Below, piece by piece: positions 29,142 through 39,186 of a DNA stretch of 64,000 bases (positions are counted from its first letter, which is position 1; every line of letters begins with the position of its first letter). A program made the translations under genes and the position numbers. The notes below the pieces were generated by a model. It was not told the DNA's origin. It made no database searches and was given only the letters and a program-made list of their open reading frames with translations. The stretch spans positions 248,001 to 312,000 of the forward strand of contig NZ_LQXR01000001.1 of assembly GCF_001590725.1 (NCBI RefSeq). The letters are read 5' to 3'. This DNA is from Snodgrassella sp. CFCC 13594. GTDB lineage: Bacteria > Pseudomonadota > Gammaproteobacteria > Burkholderiales > Neisseriaceae.

Positions 29142-31159
29142 TTACAGATTGGTGAGTTTGATTTTCTGGCCTGGGCGAATATTCTCACCCTTATTCAATT
29201 TTTGCAGACTGCTTACTGGCATATTCAGCTGTGCTGCAATTGAAGTCAGTGTGTCACCGCGTTTTACTGTATAAGACACTTGACGCACGCTGCTGGATTT
29301 GGACAAGGTGTTGCGACCATCTAAGGCCACATTCAAGACTTGGCCTGCGTGAATGTTACTGCCTTTTAAGCGGTTAGCTGTCACCAAATCAGCTACATTT
29401 AAATTATAGCGCTGAGCGATGGCAAATAAAGTTTCGCCCGATGCTACTTTGTGGGTTTTGGGTGCGCGCTCATCATCGGTGTCATTTTTGACAGCATTGG
29501 CCGCCAATTTGGCCGCTCGTTCAGCACGGGCTTGCGCCAAGCGCGCTTGGCGGTTTTCTTCCATTTCGGCTTTGGCCAAGGCATCTTGCACCGATTCGGC
29601 TGCATTTAATTTCAAGCTGGATTCTTGTGCCAGCGTCAACAGCGGATCGACTAGAGTCGTGTTGCTGATAGGGGTGTTACTGATTGAAGCCACGCTTTCA
29701 TGACGACTGATTTCAGGTGAACCTGAGTTTATTGGCGCAGCTGGCATCGCCTGTGCCAATACAGTAGCGGGGGCCGCACTCACAGGTGCTTGGCTGATGG
29801 TGATGGCGGGCGTGGACGGAAGTGCAGCGATTTGTGTTAATTGGGTAGTGCGTATCGGAGCAGCAGCTGTCACAGGCGCTTGCGCCAAAAGAGGCACCGC
29901 TTGAACGGGTGTTGCTGGTACGTTTACTTTGACATTAGCCAAACTGCGCGCTGGCAAGACTGGCGCCATGTCAGCTTTAGCCATCGCTGGTCGCAGTAAA
30001 TCATCTGAGTCATTGTTGGCAAAGGAGCTTAATGCCGGTGTTGCCATGCTATTTTTGCTTAACAATACGCTGCGCCCTGCTGCAATGGTATTACCACTGA
30101 TGCCATTCAGCCGTTTGATTTCACTGGCGCTCATGCCACTTTGCATGGCTAAATCAGCCACGTTGGTGTTGGATAGCGTGGTATATAAATTCCAAGACAG
30201 CAAGCTGCTTTTGTCTGCTTTGCGGTAATTGTTTTCAAATGTATTGATGGCGCTGATGGGGAGCAGCATTTTTCGATTGTTTTTGGGAACGAATACGGGG
30301 CCGTTGAAGCTTGGGTTGAGCGCCAAAAATTCATTGGTGGAAATGTTGGCTAAACGTGCAGCAGACTGAATGTCCAGCGGCTGCTCGACATTGATGGCTT
30401 GGAAATAGGGTTTGTTGTCGATTTTAGCGAGATTAACGCTGAATGCTTGTGGGTTGTTGATGATATTGCGCACAGCCAACAGCTTGGGCACATAATTACG
30501 TGTTTCATTAGGCATACGCAGGTTGTCGTACGTGGGATCTAACCCCGCTGCCTGCGCACGCGCCACTGCTTTCCCCACATTACCTTCACCCCAATTGTAT
30601 GCGGCCAATGCCAAGGACCAATCGCCAAATAGGCATATAAGTATTGTAAATAATTTAAAGCGGCATCGGTAGCCGCGTACACATCATGGCGCCCATCATA
30701 TAAAGTGGTCTGCTCTAAGCCATAGTGCCTCCCTGTGGCGGGCATGAACTGCCACAGACCAGAAGCGCCTACGGGCGATTTTGCTTTGGTGACAAAAGCA
30801 CTTTCGATAAATGGCAGCAGGGCAATTTCTGCCGGCATTTGGCGTTTTTCGACTTCAGTTAAAATATGGTAAAGATAAGGCTGACTGCGGTCTATGGTGC
30901 GATTAAAATAAGCGCTTTTACTGGCATAATACTGCTCTTGGCGGCGAATAATTTCCGGGTTAACCTCGGTCATACGGAAATCTTGGCGCATTCGTCCCCA
31001 AATATCACCCATGGATAAGGCTTGGCCTTTTAGGATTGCCGAGTTCAAATTCATGATGGACAAGCCCACGCTGTTGCTGTTGTAAGTTTGTGCAAAAGAG
31101 AAAGACGGGGCCAGTACCAAACCAGTTAATGCCAGTACCATGTGCTTAAGATGAGCCAT
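29142..31159 (-). pseudogene. mltD: Membrane-bound lytic transglycosylase D with LysM repeats (frameshifted)
   Basis: A peptidoglycan lytic transglycosylase. The start at 31159 gives a signal peptide (MAHLKHMVLALTGLVLAPSFSFAQ). The SLT domain carries the catalytic Glu in ALLPFIESAF and the motif SPVGASGLWQFMPATG. The frame then fails at AAA 30627-30629 (plus strand). A fourth A gives YLYAYFGDWSLALAAYNWGEG and rejoins the second part, which holds two clear C-terminal LysM domains (HKVASGETLFAIAQRYNLN and VSYTVKRGDTLTSIAAQLN) and two weaker ones. A Ser/Ala/Pro-rich linker lies between. The restored length is about 671 residues. There is no lipobox, so attachment to the envelope would be through LysM. 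Confidence 0.86.
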
Positions 31160-31315
31160 ATGAAACCATTAATAATGATAAAAATCTTACCGATACTAAG
31201 GCTGATGCCAAGATGGTCAAGGCTTAGCGTGCTATTTTTACAGTTTTTGCCATATTTTAAAGTACAGTATGAGTACTGATTTTATTGATATTTTTTAATG
31301 AGAGGTTGCGTGCAG

Positions 31316-32074
31316 ATGCCCAATGACTGCGAATCTGGACTGCTTACTTGGTTACACGGCAGTCCATTTGGCCACTATATGCTGCAGCAAACACAAGCAT
31401 TTGTGATGGATAAGTTGACACGTGCACCGTTGTCCACCGTATTGCAATTGGGTGCGGCGAACTTGCCATTGCCTGTTGACAGTGCGTTTGCAGGTCAATT
31501 TTTGTTTCAGGCAGCCTCAGCTACGATTGCAACAAGTAAAACTGATGTTGTGGCTGCTTATGATGCCATGCCTTGGGCAACGCACAGTATCAATACGGTG
31601 ATTTGGCCATACGGTCTAGATGGTTGTGTTCAACCTGAATGCGTGATGCGTGAATTGCACCGCATTCTTGCGCCAGGTGGACAGATAGTGATTACTGGCT
31701 TAAATGCCTGCGGCTATTGGCGTTTATGGTATGGGCACCATGCTAATTTACGTGGGCTGCATCACCATACGGCACAAAGTGTGCAGCAACTTTTCCAGAA
31801 ACATGGATTTACCTTAAGCGAAGCGCAATTTATGGGTTATCGGTTGCGCGTTCAAGCCGAGGAATCGCAATCGGTGTGGGAACTCATGGGCAATCGTTGG
31901 TGGCCTCATTTGGCAGCACAATTTGGCGCGGTGTATACCAAAGAGACTATGGTGTTGACACCTTTGCCTCAGGCCGTAGAAGTGCTCAAAAAACAAGCGA
32001 ATTTGGGTTGGGAAGCGGCCACTAAAAATCATGGTGCCGTGCGATCTTGCCTAGATAAAAGCAATCATCTCTAG
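31316..32074 (+). CDS. YafS-like SAM-dependent methyltransferase
   Basis: A 252-residue class I methyltransferase-like protein. The glycine-rich motif I is atypical (LQLGAANLPLP), but the later core is clear: YDAMPWATHSINTVIWPYGLD, then MRELHRILAPGGQIVITGLN. It sits divergent from mltD, as E. coli yafS sits near mltD and gloB, which supports the same family. The substrate is unknown. ATG 31316 has GAGAGG about ten bases before it; ATG 31298 is possible. An exact uptake sequence lies inside the gene at 31506-31517. Confidence 0.72.
   Translation: MPNDCESGLLTWLHGSPFGHYMLQQTQAFVMDKLTRAPLSTVLQLGAANLPLPVDSAFAGQFLFQAASATIATSKTDVVAAYDAMPWATHSINTVIWPYGLDGCVQPECVMRELHRILAPGGQIVITGLNACGYWRLWYGHHANLRGLHHHTAQSVQQLFQKHGFTLSEAQFMGYRLRVQAEESQSVWELMGNRWWPHLAAQFGAVYTKETMVLTPLPQAVEVLKKQANLGWEAATKNHGAVRSCLDKSNHL
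31506..31517 (-). repeat. Intragenic DNA uptake sequence
   Basis: Exact TTCAGGCAGCCT within the YafS-like gene, read there as part of FQAAS. Confidence 0.9.
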
Positions 32075-32084
32075 CGCTAATCGG

Positions 32085-33026
32085 TTAACCACGCGGATGA
32101 TGTTCGTGCACCATGCTTTTCAAACGCTCATTCGCGACATGGGTGTAGATTTGGGTGGTGCCAATATCGGCATGGCCCAACAGCATTTGCACCACACGTA
32201 AATCAGCCCCATGATTCACCAAATGAGTGGCAAAGGCATGGCGCAAACCATGCGGACTTAGATGCTGGATGCCTGCTGCTTGAGCATATTTGTTGACAAT
32301 CATCCATGCCAGCTGGCGACTCATCGCGACCTTTTTTTGGCTCACAAACAGCGCGTCGCAGGCGCGTCCTTTGAGTAAAAAAAGACGCGCATCAGCCAGA
32401 TACCGCTGCAACCAATACACGGCTTCTTCACCCAGTGGCACCAGACGCTGTTTGTTGCCTTTGCCTATGGTGCTGATGAGGCCTCGGTTTAAGTCCATTT
32501 CGACCAGTTGCAATTGTACCGCTTCGCTCACCCGCAAACCGGTGGCATACATCAATTCCAGCAAGGCCTTGTCGCGCAAACCCAATGGATTGTCGGTGAT
32601 GGGTGTGGCGAGCAGGGCATCGATGTGTGCTTCGGTGATGATGGCGGGGAGGTGGCGTCCCAATTTGGGTGAGCTTAGGTGTGCCGTGGGCAAATCAGCC
32701 CGTTGCCCATAAACCTGTAAATAGTCAAACAAACGTTTACACGCTGACAGCGCACGCGCCTGCGAGCTGGGTTTTTCTTCGGCCACAAATACCGCGGCTG
32801 CCAGTTGCAGGTCATTAACCGATAGCCAATCGAGTTTATCTGCCTGTAATCGCCGTGCTACTTTACACAAATCACGCCGATAGCTATTGAGCGTATTGGT
32901 GGATAACTGCTCGCTGAGCCATAAATGCTCGAGTAGGCTTTCAATTGGCTGTGTTATATTTTCAGGCAGCTTTTGTTGGTTTTGGGAGGGTGCTACCACT
33001 GTGCGCCCTCGTGGGCCAGTAGCCAT
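32085..33026 (-). CDS. xerD: Tyrosine recombinase XerD
   Basis: Site-specific recombinase that with XerC resolves chromosome dimers at dif. The SAM-like DNA-binding domain covers about 25-115. The catalytic set is complete: R165 in ATGLRVSEAV, K189 in IGKGNKQR, H259 and R262 in SPHGLRHAF, H285 in LLGHADIGTTQ, and the nucleophile Y294 in IYTHV. Length and motif spacing favour XerD over phage integrases. The ATG at 33026 overlaps ogt; a GTG at 32999 beside the ogt stop, with GAGGG before it, may be the true start. It is last in bcp-ogt-xerD. Confidence 0.9.
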   Translation of the reverse strand: MATGPRGRTVVAPSQNQQKLPENITQPIESLLEHLWLSEQLSTNTLNSYRRDLCKVARRLQADKLDWLSVNDLQLAAAVFVAEEKPSSQARALSACKRLFDYLQVYGQRADLPTAHLSSPKLGRHLPAIITEAHIDALLATPITDNPLGLRDKALLELMYATGLRVSEAVQLQLVEMDLNRGLISTIGKGNKQRLVPLGEEAVYWLQRYLADARLFLLKGRACDALFVSQKKVAMSRQLAWMIVNKYAQAAGIQHLSPHGLRHAFATHLVNHGADLRVVQMLLGHADIGTTQIYTHVANERLKSMVHEHHPRG

Positions 33027-33451
33027 TTTTTGATGGCCAAATCAGATTCGTTGTTGCCCAAGCCAAAACCGCCTAAGCCATGGCTTGCTACAACGCGGTG
33101 ACATGGCACGACGATGGGCAAAGGATTTTTGCCGCATGCTTGGCCTACGGCGCGTGGTGCACTGCCAATGAGCTTGGCGATGTCGCCATAACTGGCTACT
33201 TGGCCGTATGGAATGGACGCGATGGCCTGCCAGACTCGTTGTTGAAATGCTGTTCCTTGGGCTGAAACTGGGTAATCAAAAGCCTTCAGGCTGCCTGAAA
33301 AATAGGCATCCAGTTGTGCCGCCCAATGGCCGCTCAGGGTGGTTAGCCAAGGCATGGGTTGATGCTGCCAATGTAGACCGGTTAATCGGTCTGCATCATC
33401 GAAATCCAAGCGCAGTGGGCAGCACGGCGCAGTATATTGGCGACTGTACAT
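32993..33451 (-). CDS. ogt: Methylated-DNA--protein-cysteine methyltransferase
   Basis: A 152-residue suicide DNA-repair protein that takes methyl groups from O6-methylguanine onto Cys117 in the invariant PCHR motif (IVVPCHRVVAS). The helix-turn-helix part has FQQRVWQAIASIPYGQVASYGDIA. It lacks the Ada N-terminal regulatory domain. It follows bcp closely and overlaps the start of xerD, so three unrelated maintenance genes appear to share a transcript. An exact uptake sequence lies inside the gene (33288-33299). Confidence 0.92.
   Translation of the reverse strand: MYSRQYTAPCCPLRLDFDDADRLTGLHWQHQPMPWLTTLSGHWAAQLDAYFSGSLKAFDYPVSAQGTAFQQRVWQAIASIPYGQVASYGDIAKLIGSAPRAVGQACGKNPLPIVVPCHRVVASHGLGGFGLGNNESDLAIKKWLLAHEGAQW
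33288..33299 (+). repeat. Intragenic DNA uptake sequence
   Basis: Exact AGGCTGCCTGAA within ogt. Confidence 0.9.
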
Positions 33452-33454
33452 GGG

Positions 33455-33898
33455 CTATGCACCTTTAATGGTATCCAGCACTGCTTGAGCATGGCCTGCG
33501 GCTTTGACTTTGCGCCACTCATGCGCAATATGGCCTTGCTCATCCAATATGAATGTACTGCGCACCAAGCCCATAACTTTTTTGCCATACATATTTTTTT
33601 CATGAATCACATCAAATTGATGGCAGACTGTTTCGTCGACATCTGACAACAAGGTCACATTGAGCGCATATTTGCAAACAAAATTATGGTGGCTTTTGGC
33701 GGTGTCGCGTGAGATGCCAACCACGGTGTAACCCAACTTTTGGAACTCAGGCAACAAGGCACTAAATTCCTGTGCCTCGGTGGTGCAACCGGGTGTGCTG
33801 TCTTTGGGGTAAAAATACACCACCAGCGGCAGATGTTCGGCTGCCTGAAAAATTTGGCCTTCAGTGTCGGGTAGGGTAAACAGCATTTTTTCGTTCAT
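33455..33898 (-). CDS. bcp: Thioredoxin-dependent thiol peroxidase (Bcp/PrxQ)
   Basis: A 147-residue peroxiredoxin that reduces H2O2 and organic peroxides. The peroxidatic cysteine is C38 in YPKDSTPGCTTEAQEF. The resolving cysteine five residues later, as in E. coli Bcp, is absent (Gln instead). C75 in NFVCKYAL lies 37 residues on, close to the spacing reported for the PrxQ subgroup with the resolving cysteine in helix 3. The start at 33898 follows AGGAG; nine more codons upstream are open. First gene of bcp-ogt-xerD. Confidence 0.9.
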   Translation of the reverse strand: MNEKMLFTLPDTEGQIFQAAEHLPLVVYFYPKDSTPGCTTEAQEFSALLPEFQKLGYTVVGISRDTAKSHHNFVCKYALNVTLLSDVDETVCHQFDVIHEKNMYGKKVMGLVRSTFILDEQGHIAHEWRKVKAAGHAQAVLDTIKGA

Positions 33899-34157
33899 CT
33901 CGATGCTCCTGAATGGGGTAAACACAATTGCATGTGAAATAAAATATACGGTTTGCTAAAGACATCTAGGTTGGTTTGGTCAACAACGAAGTAGCCTGCA
34001 TGTTGGTGAGAATTGATGGTCGTCGTGTTTTACTGGTTTACATCCACACTCTGGCATGGCAGATTTGGGTGGGAAAATTCAATAAGGTTTTGCCCACCAT
34101 ACGGCCAGACGCACGGGTTGATGTGTTGTCGTGTAGACCCCATGTTGGCTTTGGCCA

Positions 34158-34547
34158 TTAATCGTCGCCACGAACAAATGCCGTAATCAATGGCTGGTCG
34201 CCAATCAAACGGCTGCAATGACCATGAATGTTGTTATCAAAAATCGCGCCTTCAGGCAAGGTATCGGCCGAGTAAAAATGTTGTCCTGGGCCAAAGCGGC
34301 GGGTACTACCATCGCGTAAACCTATTTCCATAATGCCTTGCAACACAAAAAGCCATTGCGCTTTGCCCGTGCAATGAAAATCGCTGGTAAAGCCCACAGG
34401 GCTTTGGCGCAGTTGCAGCCCATTGGCAGCCAGCCATGGTGATAAGCGGCTTTTTTCATTGCCCTCGGTTAACGCAATGGGCTCTTCACGAAAACGCGCA
34501 TAACCGTCTGCGTCGGTGAATAAAATGACATGAGTAAAATGATGCAT
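34158..34547 (-). CDS. Small cupin-like hypothetical protein
   Basis: A 129-residue soluble protein with a single-domain cupin look: KAQWLFVLQGIMEIGLRDGSTRRFGPGQHFYSADTL resembles cupin motif 1 and the turn before motif 2. The metal-binding histidines of classical cupins are mostly missing (one His in CTGKAQW is replaced), so a binding rather than catalytic role is more likely. It lies 49 bases after the MFS transporter on the same strand and may be co-transcribed. Confidence 0.6.
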   Translation of the reverse strand: MHHFTHVILFTDADGYARFREEPIALTEGNEKSRLSPWLAANGLQLRQSPVGFTSDFHCTGKAQWLFVLQGIMEIGLRDGSTRRFGPGQHFYSADTLPEGAIFDNNIHGHCSRLIGDQPLITAFVRGDD

Positions 34548-34596
34548 TATATTTTCCTAGACTCAAAATGGAAGGCATTTATTTTTAACTTAATAT

Positions 34597-35838
34597 TCAG
34601 CCAATGGCGCCCAATGTATCGTCACCTTGGCTGTGTTTTTTGGGCAGTAAAAATAAAGTGGCCAGAATATCCAGTAGATAAATCACGGCCAGTAACGAGA
34701 TGGCTGCGATAAATGACCACTGCGATACCAATAGGCCAATCACCAAAGGGCCGAACCCGCCCACGCCGCGGCCTAAATTGAATAAAACATTTTGTGCGGT
34801 GGCACGCACTTGGGGTTCAAAAGTATCGGAGATTAGCGCACCATAGCCACCAATCATGCCATTGACAAACAGCCCCATTACGGCGCCAGCAAAGAGCATG
34901 ACCGTGGGATTGGTGAGTTGTGCATAGATGATAACCATGATGGCTGCGCCCGCTTGATACAACAGAAAAATTTTCCAGCGGGCAAATCGATCTGCCAATA
35001 CACCAAATAGCCAGATCCCCACAGTCATGCCAATCACGGTTACGGCTGTCCACAGGCCTGATTTGGTTAGGCTAAAGCCGAAATTAGATGCCAAATATGC
35101 AGGCATCCAAATCATCAGGCCATAGTAGCCAAAATTTTGTACCGAACACAAAATAAAAATCCCCAAGCTGGCCTTGGTGGTGTGCCTGTCTTTAAACAAT
35201 AATTTTAAACGAGACAGAAAAGAGATGTTTTCTTGCTTTTGCGCACTGTGCACGAAAGCTTGAGGCTCGCCCATACTGCGGCGAATCAGCCAGGAAACCA
35301 GTGCGGGTGCTAATCCAACCAAAAACATGCCGCGCCAACCAATTAAAGGGAGTAGCAATGGGGTGAGAAAAGCTGCCAGCAATACGCCCAGCTGCCAACC
35401 TATACCCACCCATGCCGATGCTCGATTGCGTTTTTCTGTTGGCCATGCTTCGGCAATCATGGCCATGCCAATGCCAAATTCCCCGCCCAAGCCTACCCCT
35501 GCCAAAGTACGATAGATCAACAAATCCCAGTAACCTTGTGCCAGGGCGCATAGACCGGTAAAAACAGAAAACATTAAAATAGTTAGAGACAAAATTTTAA
35601 TTCGTCCGTAACGATCGCTTAAATGACCGAACACGATCCCGCCCAAAACGGCGCCAATCAGTGTCCAAGTCACCAATGAGCCTGCCTGTGAGTGGTTCAG
35701 CAGCAGCGATGCGCTGATGGCGGGCAGCATGAACCCCAGTATCAGTAAATCAAAGCCATCCATGGCATAACCGCTGATGGCGGCAACCATCGCTTTGGCG
35801 GGTGTCAGTGGTTTTTTATCTGAGTGGGTATTGCTCAT
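34597..35838 (-). CDS. MFS transporter, AAHS (aromatic acid:H+ symporter) type
   Basis: A 413-residue, 12-helix transporter. The start of helix 1 AISGYAMDGFDLLILGFMLP and the loop GHLSDRYGRIK match the aromatic acid/sialic acid:H+ symporter branch; the Asp in helix 1 is characteristic. FGIGMAMIAEAWPTEKR is the usual middle motif. Likely substrates are aromatic or sugar acids, unproven. The downstream cupin-like gene may act on the same compound. Confidence 0.82.
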   Translation of the reverse strand: MSNTHSDKKPLTPAKAMVAAISGYAMDGFDLLILGFMLPAISASLLLNHSQAGSLVTWTLIGAVLGGIVFGHLSDRYGRIKILSLTILMFSVFTGLCALAQGYWDLLIYRTLAGVGLGGEFGIGMAMIAEAWPTEKRNRASAWVGIGWQLGVLLAAFLTPLLLPLIGWRGMFLVGLAPALVSWLIRRSMGEPQAFVHSAQKQENISFLSRLKLLFKDRHTTKASLGIFILCSVQNFGYYGLMIWMPAYLASNFGFSLTKSGLWTAVTVIGMTVGIWLFGVLADRFARWKIFLLYQAGAAIMVIIYAQLTNPTVMLFAGAVMGLFVNGMIGGYGALISDTFEPQVRATAQNVLFNLGRGVGGFGPLVIGLLVSQWSFIAAISLLAVIYLLDILATLFLLPKKHSQGDDTLGAIG

Positions 35839-35883
35839 GGTGTGTATGCCTTATCCCTTAATTGGTGGGGGTGTATGGTGAAA

Positions 35884-36834
35884 TTATGCTTGCTGTGGCA
35901 AAGTGCGGCTGCGCGTGTCGAGAATATTGATGACACGGTTGGCCGTGATGCCATCAGCTACATCTGTTTTGCTGACGACTGGCGGCGTGGCGATGAATGC
36001 TTCTCTATCAAACGCGGTGTCACCACCGTGTTTGAGCATTTGGCCTGGTTGCAAATGGTGAAAATCAAATAAATCGGTGTCGGCCAGATGCGAAGGAACC
36101 ACATTTTGTAAAGCAGAAAACATGGATTCAATGCGTCCTGGAAATTGTTGATCCCATTGCTGCAACATGTCTTTAATCACTTGTCGCTGTAGATTGGGCT
36201 GAGAACCACACAAATTACACGGGATAATGGGGAATTGTTTGATTCCGGCATAGCGCACCAAGTCTTTTTCTTTGACGTAAGCCAAAGGTCTGATCACCAT
36301 ATGTTCGCCATTGTCAGACAAGAGCTTGGGCGGCATGGCTTTCAATTTGCCACCGTAAAAAAGGTTGAGAAACAAGGTTTCCAAAATATCGTCGCGGTGG
36401 TGACCCAAGGCAATTTTATTGCAGCCTGTTTCTTTGGCCACTCGATACAAAATGCCACGACGCAAGCGGCTACATAAGCCACAGGTTGTTTTGCCTTCTT
36501 CTATCACCCGTTTGACCACGCTGTAGGTGTCTTCTTCGATAATTTGAAACGGGATACCCAATTGCTGGAGGTACTCAGGCAAAATGTGCGTGGGGAAACC
36601 AGGTTGTTTTTGATCCAAGTTGATTGCCAGCAACTCAAATTCAATGGGTGCTGATTTTTGCAGGCCCATCAAAATGTCCAGAAGGGCATAGCTGTCTTTG
36701 CCGCCGGAGAGGCAAACCATGACTTTGTCGCCATGTTCAATCATGCGAAAATCATTGATGGCGGCACCCACTTGGTGGCGCAATCGTTTATGGAGCTTGT
36801 TGTTTTCGTATTGGGATTTGGGTGTGTGCGACAT
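35884..36834 (-). CDS. ttcA: tRNA 2-thiocytidine(32) synthetase TtcA
   Basis: TtcA thiolates C32 in certain tRNAs using ATP and a [4Fe-4S] cluster. The PP-loop SGGKDS is at 43-48; C118 and C121 (TTCGLCSRL) and C206 (PCNLCGSQ) are the usual cluster-associated cysteines. [10 protein letters not shown] at about 144-153 is also characteristic. Length 316 residues, normal. A hairpin of uptake-like repeats (36894-36916) separates it from the glycerate kinase. Confidence 0.94.
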   Translation of the reverse strand: MSHTPKSQYENNKLHKRLRHQVGAAINDFRMIEHGDKVMVCLSGGKDSYALLDILMGLQKSAPIEFELLAINLDQKQPGFPTHILPEYLQQLGIPFQIIEEDTYSVVKRVIEEGKTTCGLCSRLRRGILYRVAKETGCNKIALGHHRDDILETLFLNLFYGGKLKAMPPKLLSDNGEHMVIRPLAYVKEKDLVRYAGIKQFPIIPCNLCGSQPNLQRQVIKDMLQQWDQQFPGRIESMFSALQNVVPSHLADTDLFDFHHLQPGQMLKHGGDTAFDREAFIATPPVVSKTDVADGITANRVINILDTRSRTLPQQA

Positions 36835-36893
36835 GGCCGATTGCTGAGCAAATAATGTGTATTGTACACGCAGCGATGGGCACTCGGGTAATG

Positions 36894-36920
36894 GCTGCCT
36901 GAATCATTCAGGCAGCTTTT
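36894..36920. terminator. Uptake-like hairpin between ttcA and glycerate kinase
   Basis: GCTGCCTGAA (36894-36903) pairs perfectly with TTCAGGCAGC (36907-36916). Both arms differ from the exact uptake sequence at one end. It follows the stop of the glycerate kinase gene on the minus strand. Confidence 0.75.
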
Positions 36921-36938
36921 TACGATCACTGATGGTGT

Positions 36939-38221
36939 TTACACAATCAAAATGGCACGAAAATCGTTGATATTGGTGCGGGTAGGACCTGTTTTGAGCA
37001 GTTGTTGGACGCCACTAAAAAAGTCATAAGCCCGATTTTGGGTTAATAAAGTGTGGGCATCCAAATGGTGAAGCTGGGCTTTGGCCATCGTGTCGGGTGT
37101 GAGCCAAGCCCCAGCGTTGTCTTCGCTGCCATCAATGCCATCGGTGTCGGCGGCCAAGGCATAAATGCCTTGTGCGCCATTGAGTGCGAGCGCCAATGCC
37201 AGTAAAAACTCACTGTTGCGCCCACCTCGGCCTTGGTGATTGCGTACGGTGACGGTGGTTTCGCCGCCACTGAGGAGCAAGGCTGGTTTGACAAGTGGGC
37301 TATTGGTGGCCTGAATATGCAAAGCCAAACCAGCCAATACTTGTGCCACTTCGCGAGCTTCACCGCTGATGCGGTCACCCAAATACAGGACATTCAGGCC
37401 TTTTGCTTGTGCCCACTCAGTGGCGCTGGCAAAGGCTTGGTTGGCGGTGGCAATGATGTGATGGCTTTGGTTGACCAATGTTTTCGGCGTTTCAGCTCAG
37501 CGCTGCGCAAATACTGTTGCACATGTTCAGGCAACGCAATGCTAAATTGGCGGACGACCCGTGCCACGTCGTCTAAGGTGCTACTGTCGGGTACCGCAGC
37601 ACCAGAGCCAATGGTGCTGATATCATCGCCCACCACATCCGAAATGGCGAGTGTCAACACCTGCGCTGGCGCGGCAGCTTCGGCCAAACGCCCACCTTTG
37701 ATGCGTGATAAATGCTTGCGTACGATATTCATCGCTTCTATCGGCGCGCCACTAACCAATAATTGGCGATTAACTGCCTGCTTATCGACTAGGGTTATCC
37801 CTTCTGCAGGTAGTGCAGTCAGCGCAGAGGCGCCGCCGGAAACCAAATAAATCACCCAATCTTCAGCCGATAAATTCGTTACGGCATCAAGCAGCGCTTG
37901 CGCGGCAGCGGCGCCTGCGTCATCGGGCAAAGGGTGGCTGGCTTCCAACACACGAATGTGTTGAGTGGGTACACCATGGCCATAACGTGTGACCACCACC
38001 CCATTTAATGGCACATCCGCATAAGGCCAAATTTGTTCTAGTTCTGCTGCCATGGCCGCAGCTGCTTTGCCTGCCCCCACCACGACAACCTTTCCCTGGG
38101 GGCGCTCAGATGGCAGGAATGCGGCAATTTTTCCTTCCGGCAAGGCTGCCTGAACGGTTTCTTTAAATAGGTTTTGCAAACAGCCAATTGCATCTTGTGT
38201 GCTGAAAATCGGTGTGGTCAT
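36939..38221 (-). pseudogene. Type-2 (MOFRL) glycerate kinase (frameshifted)
   Basis: A glycerate 2-kinase of the GckA/TtuD family (DUF4147 plus MOFRL domains), unrelated to GlxK. The first part carries VVVVGAGKAAAAMA, LEASHPLPDDAG and the phosphate-binding YLVSGGASAL. The second has LLLSGGETTVTVRN, GRGGRNSEFLLALAL and AADTDGIDGSEDNAGAW. They are split at TTT 37490-37492 (plus strand); one more T gives ELKTPKTLVNQSHH and a normal protein of about 426 residues. The kinase makes 2-phosphoglycerate from D-glycerate. It overlaps the LysR gene by one base. An exact uptake sequence lies inside (38143-38154). Confidence 0.86.
38143..38154 (+). repeat. Intragenic DNA uptake sequence
   Basis: Exact AGGCTGCCTGAA near the 5' end of the glycerate kinase gene. 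Confidence 0.9.
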
Positions 38222-39069
38222 TAAAGTTTATCCCATTTAAGTGCCAGAAAATCAATCAGGCTGCGGACTTTGGCACTGAGAAACTCTCGATCCATGTACG
38301 CCGCATATAAGGTGTGTTGCTCACGGGAGAATGCAGGCAATACGATGGACAAACGCCCTTGCGCCAAGTCGTCTTTTAATATCCATTCGGGCAAGTAAGC
38401 CAGCCCCGCGCCACTGACGGCTAATTGGTGCAGCATCAATGCATTATTGCTGCTCACTGCCATTTGGATGGGGACGTCCATGTTGACATAAGTCGGCATC
38501 AAGCCCAAATGCTGGTGTAAATCCGCTAGGTCGGCAGGCGTTCCATGTTGTTTTAAGTAGCCCGGACTGGCCACCCAATGGAAACCCACTTGAGTGAGTG
38601 GGCGAACAATCAAATTGGGTTCGGGGTGGCTGGTGACGCGTAAAGCCAAATCAATGCCCTCAGCCACCAAATCAATATGGCGGCTGTCGAGGTTGATGGA
38701 CAAAGTGACTTCTGGATATTGTTGCCGATATTCAGCCAACAAGCGCGCAAAATAGGGCGTGGCTACCCAAGCGGGTGCCGTGATTTTGAGTAAGCCACGC
38801 GGCGTGACCGTCCCTTCCTGTACCACTTTGCCAGCTTCATTCAAAGTATCTAACGCCAATACACAGCGTTGGTAGTAGGTTTCTCCCGCTTCGGTGAGGC
38901 TGATGCGGCGGCTGGTGCGGTTCAGTAGCTTGGCTTGAATGGTTTTTTCCAGATGGTGCACATGCTTGCTCGCCATGGCCGTTGAAATATCCATAAAATC
39001 AGCGGCTTTGGTGAAGCTACCCAATTCAACCACGCGGCGGAAAACCCACATACTTTGTAAAGTATCCAT
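38221..39069 (-). CDS. LysR-family transcriptional regulator
   Basis: A 282-residue LysR regulator: N-terminal winged helix-turn-helix (FTKAADFMDISTAMASKHVHHLE) and a substrate-binding domain from about residue 90 (GLLKITAPAWVATPYFARLL). The closest shape is the CrgA/DmlR branch. Its stop overlaps the glycerate kinase start by one base, so the two are probably translated together. It is divergent from the DoxX gene and may regulate either side. Confidence 0.87.
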   Translation of the reverse strand: MDTLQSMWVFRRVVELGSFTKAADFMDISTAMASKHVHHLEKTIQAKLLNRTSRRISLTEAGETYYQRCVLALDTLNEAGKVVQEGTVTPRGLLKITAPAWVATPYFARLLAEYRQQYPEVTLSINLDSRHIDLVAEGIDLALRVTSHPEPNLIVRPLTQVGFHWVASPGYLKQHGTPADLADLHQHLGLMPTYVNMDVPIQMAVSSNNALMLHQLAVSGAGLAYLPEWILKDDLAQGRLSIVLPAFSREQHTLYAAYMDREFLSAKVRSLIDFLALKWDKL

Positions 39070-39186
39070 GCTTATACTTTCTTAATAGGAAATAATCCAT
39101 CATCGTTTATGGTATCGTTTTCTTTTTTGTTCTTCAATACAATGTGTGTTGAATCAATCACACCACATAAGAGAAGGAAGACGATT

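Noticed and set aside
37233-37850. Plus-strand frame of about 200 codons opposite the glycerate kinase
   Set aside because: Antisense to both halves of the kinase, no ribosome binding site and no recognisable domain.
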